Source: JAFDVL01 sp043736395 (lineage in GTDB: Bacteria > Acidobacteriota > Blastocatellia > RBC074). Taken from it: a stretch of 64,000 nt of DNA. The notes beneath the pieces were generated by a model. That model made no database searches. It had not been told where the DNA came from and saw only the letters and a program-made list of their open reading frames with translations. A program made the translations under genes and the position numbers. Of this stretch, positions 33,562-41,652 are shown piece after piece; within the stretch, counting starts at the first letter, position 1; each line of letters begins with the position of its first letter. Location of the stretch: assembly GCA_043736395.1 (NCBI GenBank), contig JAYTCQ010000354.1, positions 7,909-71,908 on the forward strand. Reading direction: 5' to 3'.

Positions 33562-35700
33562 CTACCGCTCAAATATTTCAACTAACGCAGCTTCAATGTC
33601 AGCCGCTTCTATACTAATTTTCACTTCGCTCTGATCAGGATTATTTTTTCCAAATTCAACAGCACGTCGAACGGCATTGAGTGCGGCTTTGTTACAAACT
33701 GCCGCAATATCGGCACCGCTAAAATTCTCTGAACGCGCTGCTAAATCTGCGGCGTTGATGCCTTCGGCGAATGGTCGGTTGCGCAGGTGAACCGTGAAAA
33801 TTTCTTTACGGCTCTGTTCATCCGGCAATGGAATTGTCACCTGTTCATCAAAACGACCAGGACGCAAAATCGCGGGATCAAGCATGTCGGGACGATTCGT
33901 AGCCCCTAAAACCAGTACTCCGCGCAATTCTTCGGCTCCATCGAACTCCGCCAGAAATTGACTGAGAACGCGTTCCGCCACAGGATTTTCTCCTTTGCCA
34001 CGAGCAGGAACCAACGCATCAATTTCATCAAAAAAGATAATGCAGGGTGCGGCTTGCTTCGCTTTGCGGAAAACTTCGCGCACGCCTTTTTCCGATTCGC
34101 CTACATATTTTGAAATTAATTCCGGTCCTTTGACCGAAATAAAATTCGCGCCACTTTCCGTGGCGATAGCTTTTGCCAAAAGTGTTTTTCCGCATCCTGG
34201 CAAGCCTGCGAGCAAGATTCCTTTTGGCGCACGCGTTCCCGCTTGCTCAAATAAATTCGCGTATTTGAGCGGCCATTCGACAGTTTCAATCAAGCGCGCT
34301 TTGACCTCGGCTAAGCCGCCGATGTCTTCCCATTTGACGCTGGGAACTTCGACAAAAACTTCGCGGATGGCTGACGGTTCGACTTCGCGTAAAGCCGTCA
34401 CAAAATCATCCATCGTGATTTCAAGTTGCGCGAGCTTCTCATACGGAATGCTCGCCAAACCGAAATCAATGTCTTTCATAATGCGACGCAAACAAATCAT
34501 CGCAGCTTCTCGGCATAAGGCTTCGAGATCAGCACCTACAAATCCGTGCGTGATGTCGGCCAGGCGCGAAACGTCAACGTCTGCTGCCAATGGCATTCCG
34601 CGTTGATGAATTTCGAGAATGTGTAAACGTCCGTTGCGATCAGGGATCGGGATCGAAATTTCACGATCAAACCTTCCCGGACGCCGGAGCGCAGGATCAA
34701 TATTATTCGGCAAATTCGTCGCCGCGATCACAATTAAATTTTGCCGACGTGCGAGTCCATCCATCAACGCCAGCAGTTGTGCGACGACGCGTTTTTCGAC
34801 TTCACCAACAGCGTTTTCCCGCTTGGGCGCAATCGAATCTATTTCATCAATAAAAATTATGCTGGGACCTTTGCGCGCAGCTTCTTCAAAAATTTTCCGC
34901 AAGTGCGCTTCGGATTCGCCATAAAATTTATGAATAATTTCAGGTCCACTGATCGAAAAAAATTGTGCATCTGCTTCTTGCGCAATGGTGCGCGCAATCA
35001 AAGTTTTTCCCGTACCTGGCGGGCCATACATCAGCACTCCTTTTGGTGCGTTGATGCCGAGCCGTTCGAAAACTTCAGGATAACGCAACGGCAATTCAAT
35101 CATTTCCCGAATGCGTTGCAATTGCGGTTTCAGTCCGCCAATGTCTTCGTAAGAAAGTGTGGTACTGGACGCCGCAGTCGTTGCCGCAGTTTTTCCAACC
35201 GTCAAAGTCGTCGTCGGATTAATAATCACCGTACCTTTTGGCACGATGCTTTCAACTTTGAAATCCGCCGAGCGCGAACCAAACAACGTAGCGCGTACGC
35301 GATCACCTTCAACGACTGATAAGCCGTCCAACAAACTTCCAATGTATTTTAGATCACGATCAGCGGGCGTAATCGTGAGCGGAGTCAGTACAATTTGTTC
35401 TGCCGGACGACAATTAATTTTGCTAACGTTCACAAATTCATCAATGCCAGCACCAGCATTTTCACGCGATAAACCGTCCAACTGAAGGCGCGACTGTCCG
35501 CGCAAATCTTTGTAGGCAGGCATCACTTTGGCGACAGTTTTTCGCTTCCCTGAAACTTCGATAATGTCGCCGATAGAAACGTTCAGCCGTTCCATATCTT
35601 CGGGTCCCATCCGCGCCAGCGCACGCCCGACATCTTTGCTCAAGGCTTCTGTGACTTTTAATTTAAAGAGTTGTTCGTCTTTCGCTTCGCTGGTTTTCAT
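33562..35700 (-). CDS. CDC48/VAT-type double AAA+ ATPase
   Basis: 712 residues from the ATG at 35700 (GAGAG upstream). Residues 1-180 form a CDC48 N-domain (VGRALARMGPEDMERLNVSIGD, double-psi barrel type); D1 has GPPGTGKT and IIFIDEIDSIAP with arginine fingers (ALRRPGRFDREI); D2 has GLPGCGKT and IIFFDEIDALVPARG. The C-terminal HbYX-like tail of proteasomal ATPases is missing. CDC48-like ATPases recur in actinobacterial and other gvp clusters; unfolding or remodelling of Gvp proteins is the likely role. Confidence 0.94.
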   Translation of the reverse strand: MKTSEAKDEQLFKLKVTEALSKDVGRALARMGPEDMERLNVSIGDIIEVSGKRKTVAKVMPAYKDLRGQSRLQLDGLSRENAGAGIDEFVNVSKINCRPAEQIVLTPLTITPADRDLKYIGSLLDGLSVVEGDRVRATLFGSRSADFKVESIVPKGTVIINPTTTLTVGKTAATTAASSTTLSYEDIGGLKPQLQRIREMIELPLRYPEVFERLGINAPKGVLMYGPPGTGKTLIARTIAQEADAQFFSISGPEIIHKFYGESEAHLRKIFEEAARKGPSIIFIDEIDSIAPKRENAVGEVEKRVVAQLLALMDGLARRQNLIVIAATNLPNNIDPALRRPGRFDREISIPIPDRNGRLHILEIHQRGMPLAADVDVSRLADITHGFVGADLEALCREAAMICLRRIMKDIDFGLASIPYEKLAQLEITMDDFVTALREVEPSAIREVFVEVPSVKWEDIGGLAEVKARLIETVEWPLKYANLFEQAGTRAPKGILLAGLPGCGKTLLAKAIATESGANFISVKGPELISKYVGESEKGVREVFRKAKQAAPCIIFFDEIDALVPARGKGENPVAERVLSQFLAEFDGAEELRGVLVLGATNRPDMLDPAILRPGRFDEQVTIPLPDEQSRKEIFTVHLRNRPFAEGINAADLAARSENFSGADIAAVCNKAALNAVRRAVEFGKNNPDQSEVKISIEAADIEAALVEIFER

Positions 35701-35712
35701 AGCTCTCAACCT

Positions 35713-36252
35713 TTACTTTTCACACTTGATTTCGATGACGCCATTGTTACAACTGACGCGCATTTTTTCAGCCGGAATGTTCGTTGGCAGCAGGATTTCT
35801 TTACGATATTTACGTTCGCCATGCGTTGCACTCAAAGTCAGCAAATCGTCTTTGACTTCAAGTTTGACATCCTTCGCTGTGACGCCGGGCATTTCTGCGA
35901 TGATTAATACGTGATCGTCTTCTTCAAAAAGATCAACGATTGGTTCGCGGATTTCCTGAACTACGGCGTTGCCGGATTTGGCATCGCGGCGCAGATTGCC
36001 GAATGGTTCGACACGTGGTTCTCCGCTGCCGCCGCTTGCTGTTTTGATCGTGAATCCGTAGATGCCTTTGATTTCTTTGCCGTCCTGATTCGTGCCGCTG
36101 AATTCAACGGACTTGTTCAGCTCATCACCTTTTTCAGCAATTTCGCTGAGCTTTTCGAGGATGCCTGTCAAGCCGCCGAGCATTCCGCCCAAGCCAAGAT
36201 TCAAGGCTCCACTAAAAGGATTTTCGTTATCTTTTTCATTCTTTTTCGTCAT
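35713..36252 (-). CDS. gvpH: GvpH-like Hsp20-domain protein
   Basis: 179 residues from the ATG at 36252 (a TTG 15 bases upstream is less likely). N-terminal Gly-rich region (GALNLGLGGMLGGLTGILEKL), linker, and C-terminal alpha-crystallin-like domain (EPIVDLFEEDDHVLIIAEMPG, VKDDLLTLSATHGERKYRKEI, ending NNGVIEIKCEK). This is the GvpH organisation; halophilic GvpH binds GvpA as a chaperone-like partner. Confidence 0.88.
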   Translation of the reverse strand: MTKKNEKDNENPFSGALNLGLGGMLGGLTGILEKLSEIAEKGDELNKSVEFSGTNQDGKEIKGIYGFTIKTASGGSGEPRVEPFGNLRRDAKSGNAVVQEIREPIVDLFEEDDHVLIIAEMPGVTAKDVKLEVKDDLLTLSATHGERKYRKEILLPTNIPAEKMRVSCNNGVIEIKCEK

Positions 36253-36269
36253 AGCGTATCTCAACAATT

Positions 36270-36896
36270 TTAATTACTTTTGACTGAAGACAGCGGCTGA
36301 TGAATCGGATAAGAAACCTGAATATCCGCCGCCAAATATGGCTCGACTGAATGCAGCAAACCCAAAAATAAAATTCCTGTTTCGCCCGGCTGCAAAGTGT
36401 CGTTTATGCGCGTAGCGATAAACTGATCGCGCCGTTGCAAAATGGTTTGGCTTTTCTCAAGCAGCAATTGATTCCCGGATTGCAAACTTTCTTTGACCAA
36501 TTGATATTCTTCAAGCAACAACTGCGGAGATTCTGTCCCCATTAACATTGCTCCGCCTTCGTGAAGTTGCAATAACAACTGATGATTGCGGCTGCCTGCC
36601 GATGCCATCTCGCGTACAATTTTTTCTTCCCATTCACAGACGGGCAAGCCGTCTTGATAAAGCCGCGTACGCGCATGAACAATTTCGTTGCGCTCCTGCC
36701 AGCCTTGAAGAACCTGCGCAATTTCATTCCATCGTTGATCAATGAAATGTACTTGTCGTTCCCATTCCTGTTGTCCCAGCTTCTGAACTTTGGCGCGTTT
36801 GATGCTGGCTCCCATTGCGCCCAGATCAGCCTGCGTGTGAATGATCGGGAGGCAAAAAAGCAGGCGCGGCAAATTTTGTGAATCACTGTTCCTCAT
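36270..36896 (-). CDS. Protein of unknown function in gvp cluster
   Basis: 208 residues from the ATG at 36896. Starts with a strand-like RLLFCLPIIHTQADLGAMG, continues as a long charged helical domain (WERQVHFIDQRWNEIAQVL, then DGLPVCEWEEKIV), and ends with GETGILFLGLLHSVEPYLAAD. The 'LPIIHTQADLG' and 'ILFLGLLHSVE' segments look like conserved active- or binding-site strands of an unnamed family; I do not recognise the family. Tight spacing on both sides ties it to the cluster. Confidence 0.75.
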   Translation of the reverse strand: MRNSDSQNLPRLLFCLPIIHTQADLGAMGASIKRAKVQKLGQQEWERQVHFIDQRWNEIAQVLQGWQERNEIVHARTRLYQDGLPVCEWEEKIVREMASAGSRNHQLLLQLHEGGAMLMGTESPQLLLEEYQLVKESLQSGNQLLLEKSQTILQRRDQFIATRINDTLQPGETGILFLGLLHSVEPYLAADIQVSYPIHQPLSSVKSN

Positions 36897-36913
36897 CAAG
36901 ATTTTCGAGACGA

Positions 36914-39900
36914 CTAATTTTCAGTTCCACCAGGCGTCAAGTTGGCAAGAATCTGCTCAGGATTAAAGGTCTGAACATTTGGCAAAGCCGCAGTTTTTTG
37001 TGATGAATGATTCATCACGACGCCTTCCTGCAAATCAACTTTGAGCGATGCCGGCATTGGTACAGATGGATCGCTTGCCGTAGCCTTAAAGTAATATTTG
37101 GAAAGTCCCAATAAAATTGCGATGTAGCGCGAGGCTTCCACCAGCTGCAATTCCATCTCTTCACTATGATTCAGCGTCTCTTCATATTTTTGGAGCAAGA
37201 CCTGATTCTCTTTCAAAAAAGCATTGGCTTCCGTTTTAGCAATTTCACCGTCGTCCCAACTCTGAATCATTTGTTGCAGTTTCACCTGTAGAGATTTGTT
37301 TTCTTCCAGTAATTCACGATTTTCGGCAAGGATATCCGTTTCATCATAAATGCCGCGCTCCAGTTGTGTGATGCGTCCTCTGGCTTCGTTAATCTTCACA
37401 GAAAGCGTTTGATTTTCGGATTTCAATTGCTTGAGCAGACTCTCTTGCGTTTCTAATTTATCTACCTGCCCAAGCATCGTCTCTACTTTCACTTGCAATG
37501 TTTGATTCGCCTGCAATAGCTCTGTATTTTCTGATTGTGCAGATTCAATAATGGAGCTGCGTAAAAGTAATTCTTCTTCAATCAAATCAATCACTGCTGT
37601 CAGTTCGTTTTTATCAATGCTGAGCTTCTGCCATTGGCTAACTGCTTGTTGTAATTTTTCCTGCACCCCAACAATCTCTTTATTTTTCTCTGAGAACTGC
37701 GAATCATACTCATCAATTAAGAGAGATTTTTCTGCAAGCTCAGCTTTTAAGATGCTGATTTCCTCCACTTCTTTTCGCAGTTGCTCAATTAACGACCGGG
37801 CGGATTGCAGCTCTGCATTAAGTCTTGTGTGCTCCGTGCGAAGTTGTTCGACTTCAAATCTGGCAGTTTCATTTTCCTTCACTAACAGTTCATGTTTAGC
37901 GTGAAGTTCCTGCTGCGCAGATGTCAGTGAAAGATTTTGTTGTTTCAGAAGGTTGCTGTTTTCTTCTAACGTTTGAATAGAAAGCCGTAGTAATTCAACG
38001 ATCTTTTCGTGCTCAGCGATTTTACGAACGGATTCCTCACGAAGACGCTCTGCTTCGTTATTCACTTGTCTGACTTCCTGCTCAAATTGCTGCTCTTTCT
38101 CAGCCATTTGTGCTTCCGTATGGCGCAATTTTTCTTCAGCTTTTTGGATTTGAGCCGTACTGCTTTCTTTCTCTGTAGCAAGTTCTTTTCGCAGTAAGTC
38201 CAATTCCGTCGTCAGAGAAAAACGTCTTTCATCAGCCGTCTTTAAATCATTCTCAAGTTCACTGGAGCGGCGTTCCAGAACCACTGCTTTTTCAATCAAC
38301 TCCTGAGTTTGCGCGGTAATTTGTGCTTTCGACTGTTCTTCAATCTGATTTATTTGAGCGACGTGGGCGGCTTTGGTCTCCGCTTTTTCAGCGGCAAACT
38401 CTGCGCTGAGGCGTTGCATTTCATTGGTATGTGAAAGCGTCAGATTAGATTTTTCGGCAGCGAGTAATTCACGCAGTTGTTGCAACGCAACCTTATGCTC
38501 GGCTTGACGTCTTTCCTGTTCACTGCTGGCTCGTGCTTCAATCTCATTTTTCTCAGCACCGAATTGTTCACGCAGCCGCTGACATTCATTGGCATGCTTC
38601 GCTTCCTGTTCGGATTCCTCGCGCGCAAAATCTGCTTTCAATTGTTCCGATGCGCTGGATTGTTGACTCTGGAGTGTTGCGAGTTTCTCTTCAAATAAAT
38701 TGTTCGCTTGCGCCAGCGCTGCCTGATGCTCTGAGAGCAAGAGGTTTTTCTCTTCGCTGAACTGTGCTTCCAACTGCTGCCGAGTCGCCTTATTTGACTT
38801 CTTTAATTCCTGCTGATGCTGCGCAACCAGTTGTGATTTTTCTGTCTGGAAATTTTCTTTAAGAACGCGCTTACATTCAGCGATGTCTTCTTCGCTTTTT
38901 GCCTGAACAGCCTGCGACGCCGCACGCAATGACTCTATTTCCTGCTGGTGAGCCAGCTCACTGCTTTCACGTGCTTGTGCAAACTCTTCTGCCTGTTTTT
39001 CCTGCTGCTCTTGCTGTGCCTGCAATTTAATTTGCAAGGATTCAATTTTAGCGTCAGAGGCAGTCTGTAATTCTTCCTTCGCCTTCGCAGCCTCACTTAG
39101 CATCAGTGCGTGTGAAGCATTGATCGTTTGTAATTCTTCGGCGTGGGAATCTTTCAGGTTGGTAATTCCCTGATTAAATTCCTGCTGCAACTTTTCTACC
39201 TGCTTCTCCAACTCTTCTTGCTGTGTCTGTATCGCAGTTTGCAAGGATTCAATTTTAGCGTCAGAGACAATCTGTAATTCTTCCTTCGCCTGCGTTGCTT
39301 CACTTAACAACTGTGCGTTTGAGGCATTCAGTGTTTGTAATTCTTCAGCCTGAGAATCTTTCAGCCCCGCAATTTCCTGCTGCAAGTCCTGTGATAATTT
39401 TTCTCTTTGTGAATGTGCTTCTGCTACTTCCTGTTGCAGAGCTTCAAGCTGTTGCGCTGAAGCCGAATGCAACGCCTCTTCAACCTGAGCAATCTCGGCT
39501 AACGTAAGCGAATGCGAAGAATGAAGTTCCTGTAACTCTTCATCCTGCCTGGACTGAAGATCAATAATTTCCTGCTTCAGTTGCTGCTGCTGCGTTTCTT
39601 CCTGCTGTAATTTTTCGTTGAGCGTTTGCAGCTCAGCCGATAATTCCTCAGACTTTTTCGTTTCGGCAAGGTGTTCATTTTCAACGACCGCGAGCCGTTC
39701 TTTTAACGAAGCGGATTCGTTATGAATTTCCTCTAGTTGACGCTGCGCAATAGACTGGAGAGCTTCGGAAGCAATCGTTACTTCACCCAATGTTAATGAG
39801 TGTGAAGAGTTGATTGCTGCAAGATTGGATTCATATTCCGAACTGGTCGTCGCGAAGGTTTCGCGTAGTTTTCTTATTTCTTTTTCTACATCTGCACGAC

Positions 39901-40429
39901 GATTCTGACTGTCGGCTAATTGTGCTTTCAGCTCTTCAATTTCGGTAATAAAACTGTTCTTGTCGCGCTTATTTTCTTCTGGAATAACTTGCGGAGTCAG
40001 CCCCGCAGCTTCACGCGCACAGGCCAGCAAATTTTCAAACGGAGGTTCACTTGTATTTCTAGTTTCCGCAATCATTACTTTGGGATGAAATGATCGCAGA
40101 GTTTCGGCCTGTTCTCCCCATAAAGCAACCGCAAGAATTATTTTCTTCGCATCGCGTGCCCGAATCTGCTCGACAACTTGTACAGCATTCTTAATGGCAC
40201 TTTGATCTTCTTCAGAGTTAACCGCTGCTCCCAAAATAATGGCATCTGCTTTGGCCATTGTCAGTAAAGCCGACGAAGAGCCAGCTACGCACGGAACGAA
40301 CTTTACCTTGCCTGACAGATCAAGCGTGGCGGTGTCATCCAGGCCATATTCGGACAGAGATAACCCGTTGATTAAAGTTCGCAGGTCGGGGGCTGCTGCG
40401 ATTACACCAATTTGAAATTGTGAAGCCAT
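36914..40429 (-). CDS. Giant coiled-coil protein at the junction of gas vesicle and bilin genes
   Basis: 1171 residues from the ATG at 40429. Residues 1-150 form an alpha/beta domain with receiver-like strands (IGVIAAAPDLRTLI, ADAIILGAAVNSEED, KKIILAVALWG, KVMIAETRN) but no clear phospho-Asp. Residues ~165-1095 are almost unbroken coiled coil, rich in E, Q, L and A. Four degenerate ~70-residue units sit between about 200 and 480, recognised by a recurring SSHSLTL / ASHALML block followed by E-EALQ and LE-L. The C-terminal ~80 residues are again ordered (SRYIAILLGLSKYYFK). No family known; could scaffold or tether vesicles. Confidence 0.85.
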   Translation of the reverse strand: MASQFQIGVIAAAPDLRTLINGLSLSEYGLDDTATLDLSGKVKFVPCVAGSSSALLTMAKADAIILGAAVNSEEDQSAIKNAVQVVEQIRARDAKKIILAVALWGEQAETLRSFHPKVMIAETRNTSEPPFENLLACAREAAGLTPQVIPEENKRDKNSFITEIEELKAQLADSQNRRADVEKEIRKLRETFATTSSEYESNLAAINSSHSLTLGEVTIASEALQSIAQRQLEEIHNESASLKERLAVVENEHLAETKKSEELSAELQTLNEKLQQEETQQQQLKQEIIDLQSRQDEELQELHSSHSLTLAEIAQVEEALHSASAQQLEALQQEVAEAHSQREKLSQDLQQEIAGLKDSQAEELQTLNASNAQLLSEATQAKEELQIVSDAKIESLQTAIQTQQEELEKQVEKLQQEFNQGITNLKDSHAEELQTINASHALMLSEAAKAKEELQTASDAKIESLQIKLQAQQEQQEKQAEEFAQARESSELAHQQEIESLRAASQAVQAKSEEDIAECKRVLKENFQTEKSQLVAQHQQELKKSNKATRQQLEAQFSEEKNLLLSEHQAALAQANNLFEEKLATLQSQQSSASEQLKADFAREESEQEAKHANECQRLREQFGAEKNEIEARASSEQERRQAEHKVALQQLRELLAAEKSNLTLSHTNEMQRLSAEFAAEKAETKAAHVAQINQIEEQSKAQITAQTQELIEKAVVLERRSSELENDLKTADERRFSLTTELDLLRKELATEKESSTAQIQKAEEKLRHTEAQMAEKEQQFEQEVRQVNNEAERLREESVRKIAEHEKIVELLRLSIQTLEENSNLLKQQNLSLTSAQQELHAKHELLVKENETARFEVEQLRTEHTRLNAELQSARSLIEQLRKEVEEISILKAELAEKSLLIDEYDSQFSEKNKEIVGVQEKLQQAVSQWQKLSIDKNELTAVIDLIEEELLLRSSIIESAQSENTELLQANQTLQVKVETMLGQVDKLETQESLLKQLKSENQTLSVKINEARGRITQLERGIYDETDILAENRELLEENKSLQVKLQQMIQSWDDGEIAKTEANAFLKENQVLLQKYEETLNHSEEMELQLVEASRYIAILLGLSKYYFKATASDPSVPMPASLKVDLQEGVVMNHSSQKTAALPNVQTFNPEQILANLTPGGTEN

Positions 40430-40471
40430 CCGTTTACCAATCAAGACCAAACAGCAAATTGAACTGGCAAT

Positions 40472-41278
40472 TTATGATCTTTGTCCGTTCTGATTTTCTG
40501 TCGTCAAAGTTTTCCAATGCACAGTTGGAAATAAAATTTCATTCACCAAACGCCCGCCGATCTCTTCGCCGAATGCGCGTTTTAAAAATGGATTTGCAGG
40601 TTCATCTTCAAGATGAGATTTGATGTAATCTGCCCGGGCAAGAATTATTCGCTCCACGATGTCCGGATTTGTTTCTGGTTGTGCCGCACGTGCGCGCGTC
40701 AACCAGGCTGCTCCGACTTCACGCATCGCTGCCACTCCGATGTCCAAAGCCGGAGTTTCACCAGGTCTGCGAAAGATCGGACGTCGCGAAAAAATCTTTC
40801 GAGCTGAAGATTTCATTTCGGGATCAGGGCCAACATTATCGAAAGGGGGTGCAATGTTATCCATGGCGTCTTCGTCACTTGCCACCAGCGGAAACATGTC
40901 TGCCGCAATTAAGTGCATCTTTTCCCGAAACACCAGCAACTCAATACCGAGAATTGGTGAAGTGTATCCGTCAGCCGGAAAGGCAACCATATTAGTGATC
41001 CATGTGCCTTCGCCGCGAATTAGCGCAACACGTCCCAGAGCAATCCCGCGTGCCTTGAATGCCGTCGTGCACATAGAGAGTTCATTGGCTCCATACGTTC
41101 CCACGACGTTGCACAGTTCGGGAGGCAAATCTAACGGTTGATACTCAGGCAAGGTGGCAAAGCCTTCGATCAGTTCTGCGCAAGCCGAATCAAGTTCGGC
41201 AAAAATCGGCGCAGCCCCATTGTTTTTGAATACCTCTGTTGCGTGTGGCATCGTTGTGCTCACGGCTTCTGCTTTCAT
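40472..41278 (-). CDS. Ferredoxin-dependent bilin reductase-like protein (pre-PcyA type)
   Basis: 268 residues, perfect AAAAGGAGT ribosome site. The fold is recognised from FDBR blocks: TWITNMVAFPADGYTSPILG, then GIELLVF ... HLIAADMFPL (residues 108-131), and the C-terminal FGEEIGGRLVNEILFP (236-251). These correspond to the PcyA/PebA/HY2 core (P-x-[FL]-G-x-D, then strand, and the C-terminal FG-E...Y/N-x2-LF). The position usually held by the catalytic Asp (PcyA D105) appears to be Glu113. FDBRs reduce biliverdin-type tetrapyrroles using ferredoxin; the next cluster genes include a [2Fe-2S] ferredoxin and a bilin-globin relative. Confidence 0.75.
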   Translation of the reverse strand: MKAEAVSTTMPHATEVFKNNGAAPIFAELDSACAELIEGFATLPEYQPLDLPPELCNVVGTYGANELSMCTTAFKARGIALGRVALIRGEGTWITNMVAFPADGYTSPILGIELLVFREKMHLIAADMFPLVASDEDAMDNIAPPFDNVGPDPEMKSSARKIFSRRPIFRRPGETPALDIGVAAMREVGAAWLTRARAAQPETNPDIVERIILARADYIKSHLEDEPANPFLKRAFGEEIGGRLVNEILFPTVHWKTLTTENQNGQRS

Positions 41279-41289
41279 CGGTACTCCTT

Positions 41290-41598
41290 TTAGCTGGCGA
41301 GGTATTCTAAATATTTAATCGAATGCGATCCTGGTTGAACCTGAACTTTTTGCATCAATCCCATCATCTTGCGATGTGCGCTGATGAATTCCTGGCTCTG
41401 GCGATAAGCCTCATACGATTGACGATTTTCCCAGCGTGCCATCAGAGTGAATTCGCAAGGATCGGTTTCAGTCCGAAATGCTTCTGTGCTGATAAATCCT
41501 TCAAAGTTATCCACCAAATGTTCACGGTTACGATACAGATGATCAATGCCTTCGATATTTTCAGGTGCGACGCGGAATACTGAATAAACTAAAAACAT
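41290..41598 (-). CDS. ABM-superfamily (antibiotic biosynthesis monooxygenase fold) protein
   Basis: 102 residues, AAAGGAAG upstream, 11 bases before the reductase gene. ABM motif FTLMARWENRQSYEAYRQS, then EFISAHRKMMG. The fold includes IsdG/HmoA haem-degrading enzymes. His75 aligns with the IsdG proximal His, but the catalytic Trp position is Tyr65 and the Asn near the N-terminus is missing. Haem cleavage feeding the bilin reductase is therefore only a hypothesis; a chaperone or other small-molecule role is equally possible. Confidence 0.8.
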   Translation of the reverse strand: MFLVYSVFRVAPENIEGIDHLYRNREHLVDNFEGFISTEAFRTETDPCEFTLMARWENRQSYEAYRQSQEFISAHRKMMGLMQKVQVQPGSHSIKYLEYLAS

Positions 41599-41652
41599 AG
41601 CAACTTCCTTTTGTGGGGCGAGCAGGTCAATAAATTATTTTCGGGAGCAACA

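Noticed and set aside
36548..39507. Numerous antisense open frames within the coiled-coil gene
   Set aside because: They mirror the biased codon use of the real gene and carry no recognisable domain.
41290..41598. Calling the ABM-fold protein a haem oxygenase (IsdG)
   Set aside because: Only the His of the triad is present; Trp is Tyr and Asn is missing.
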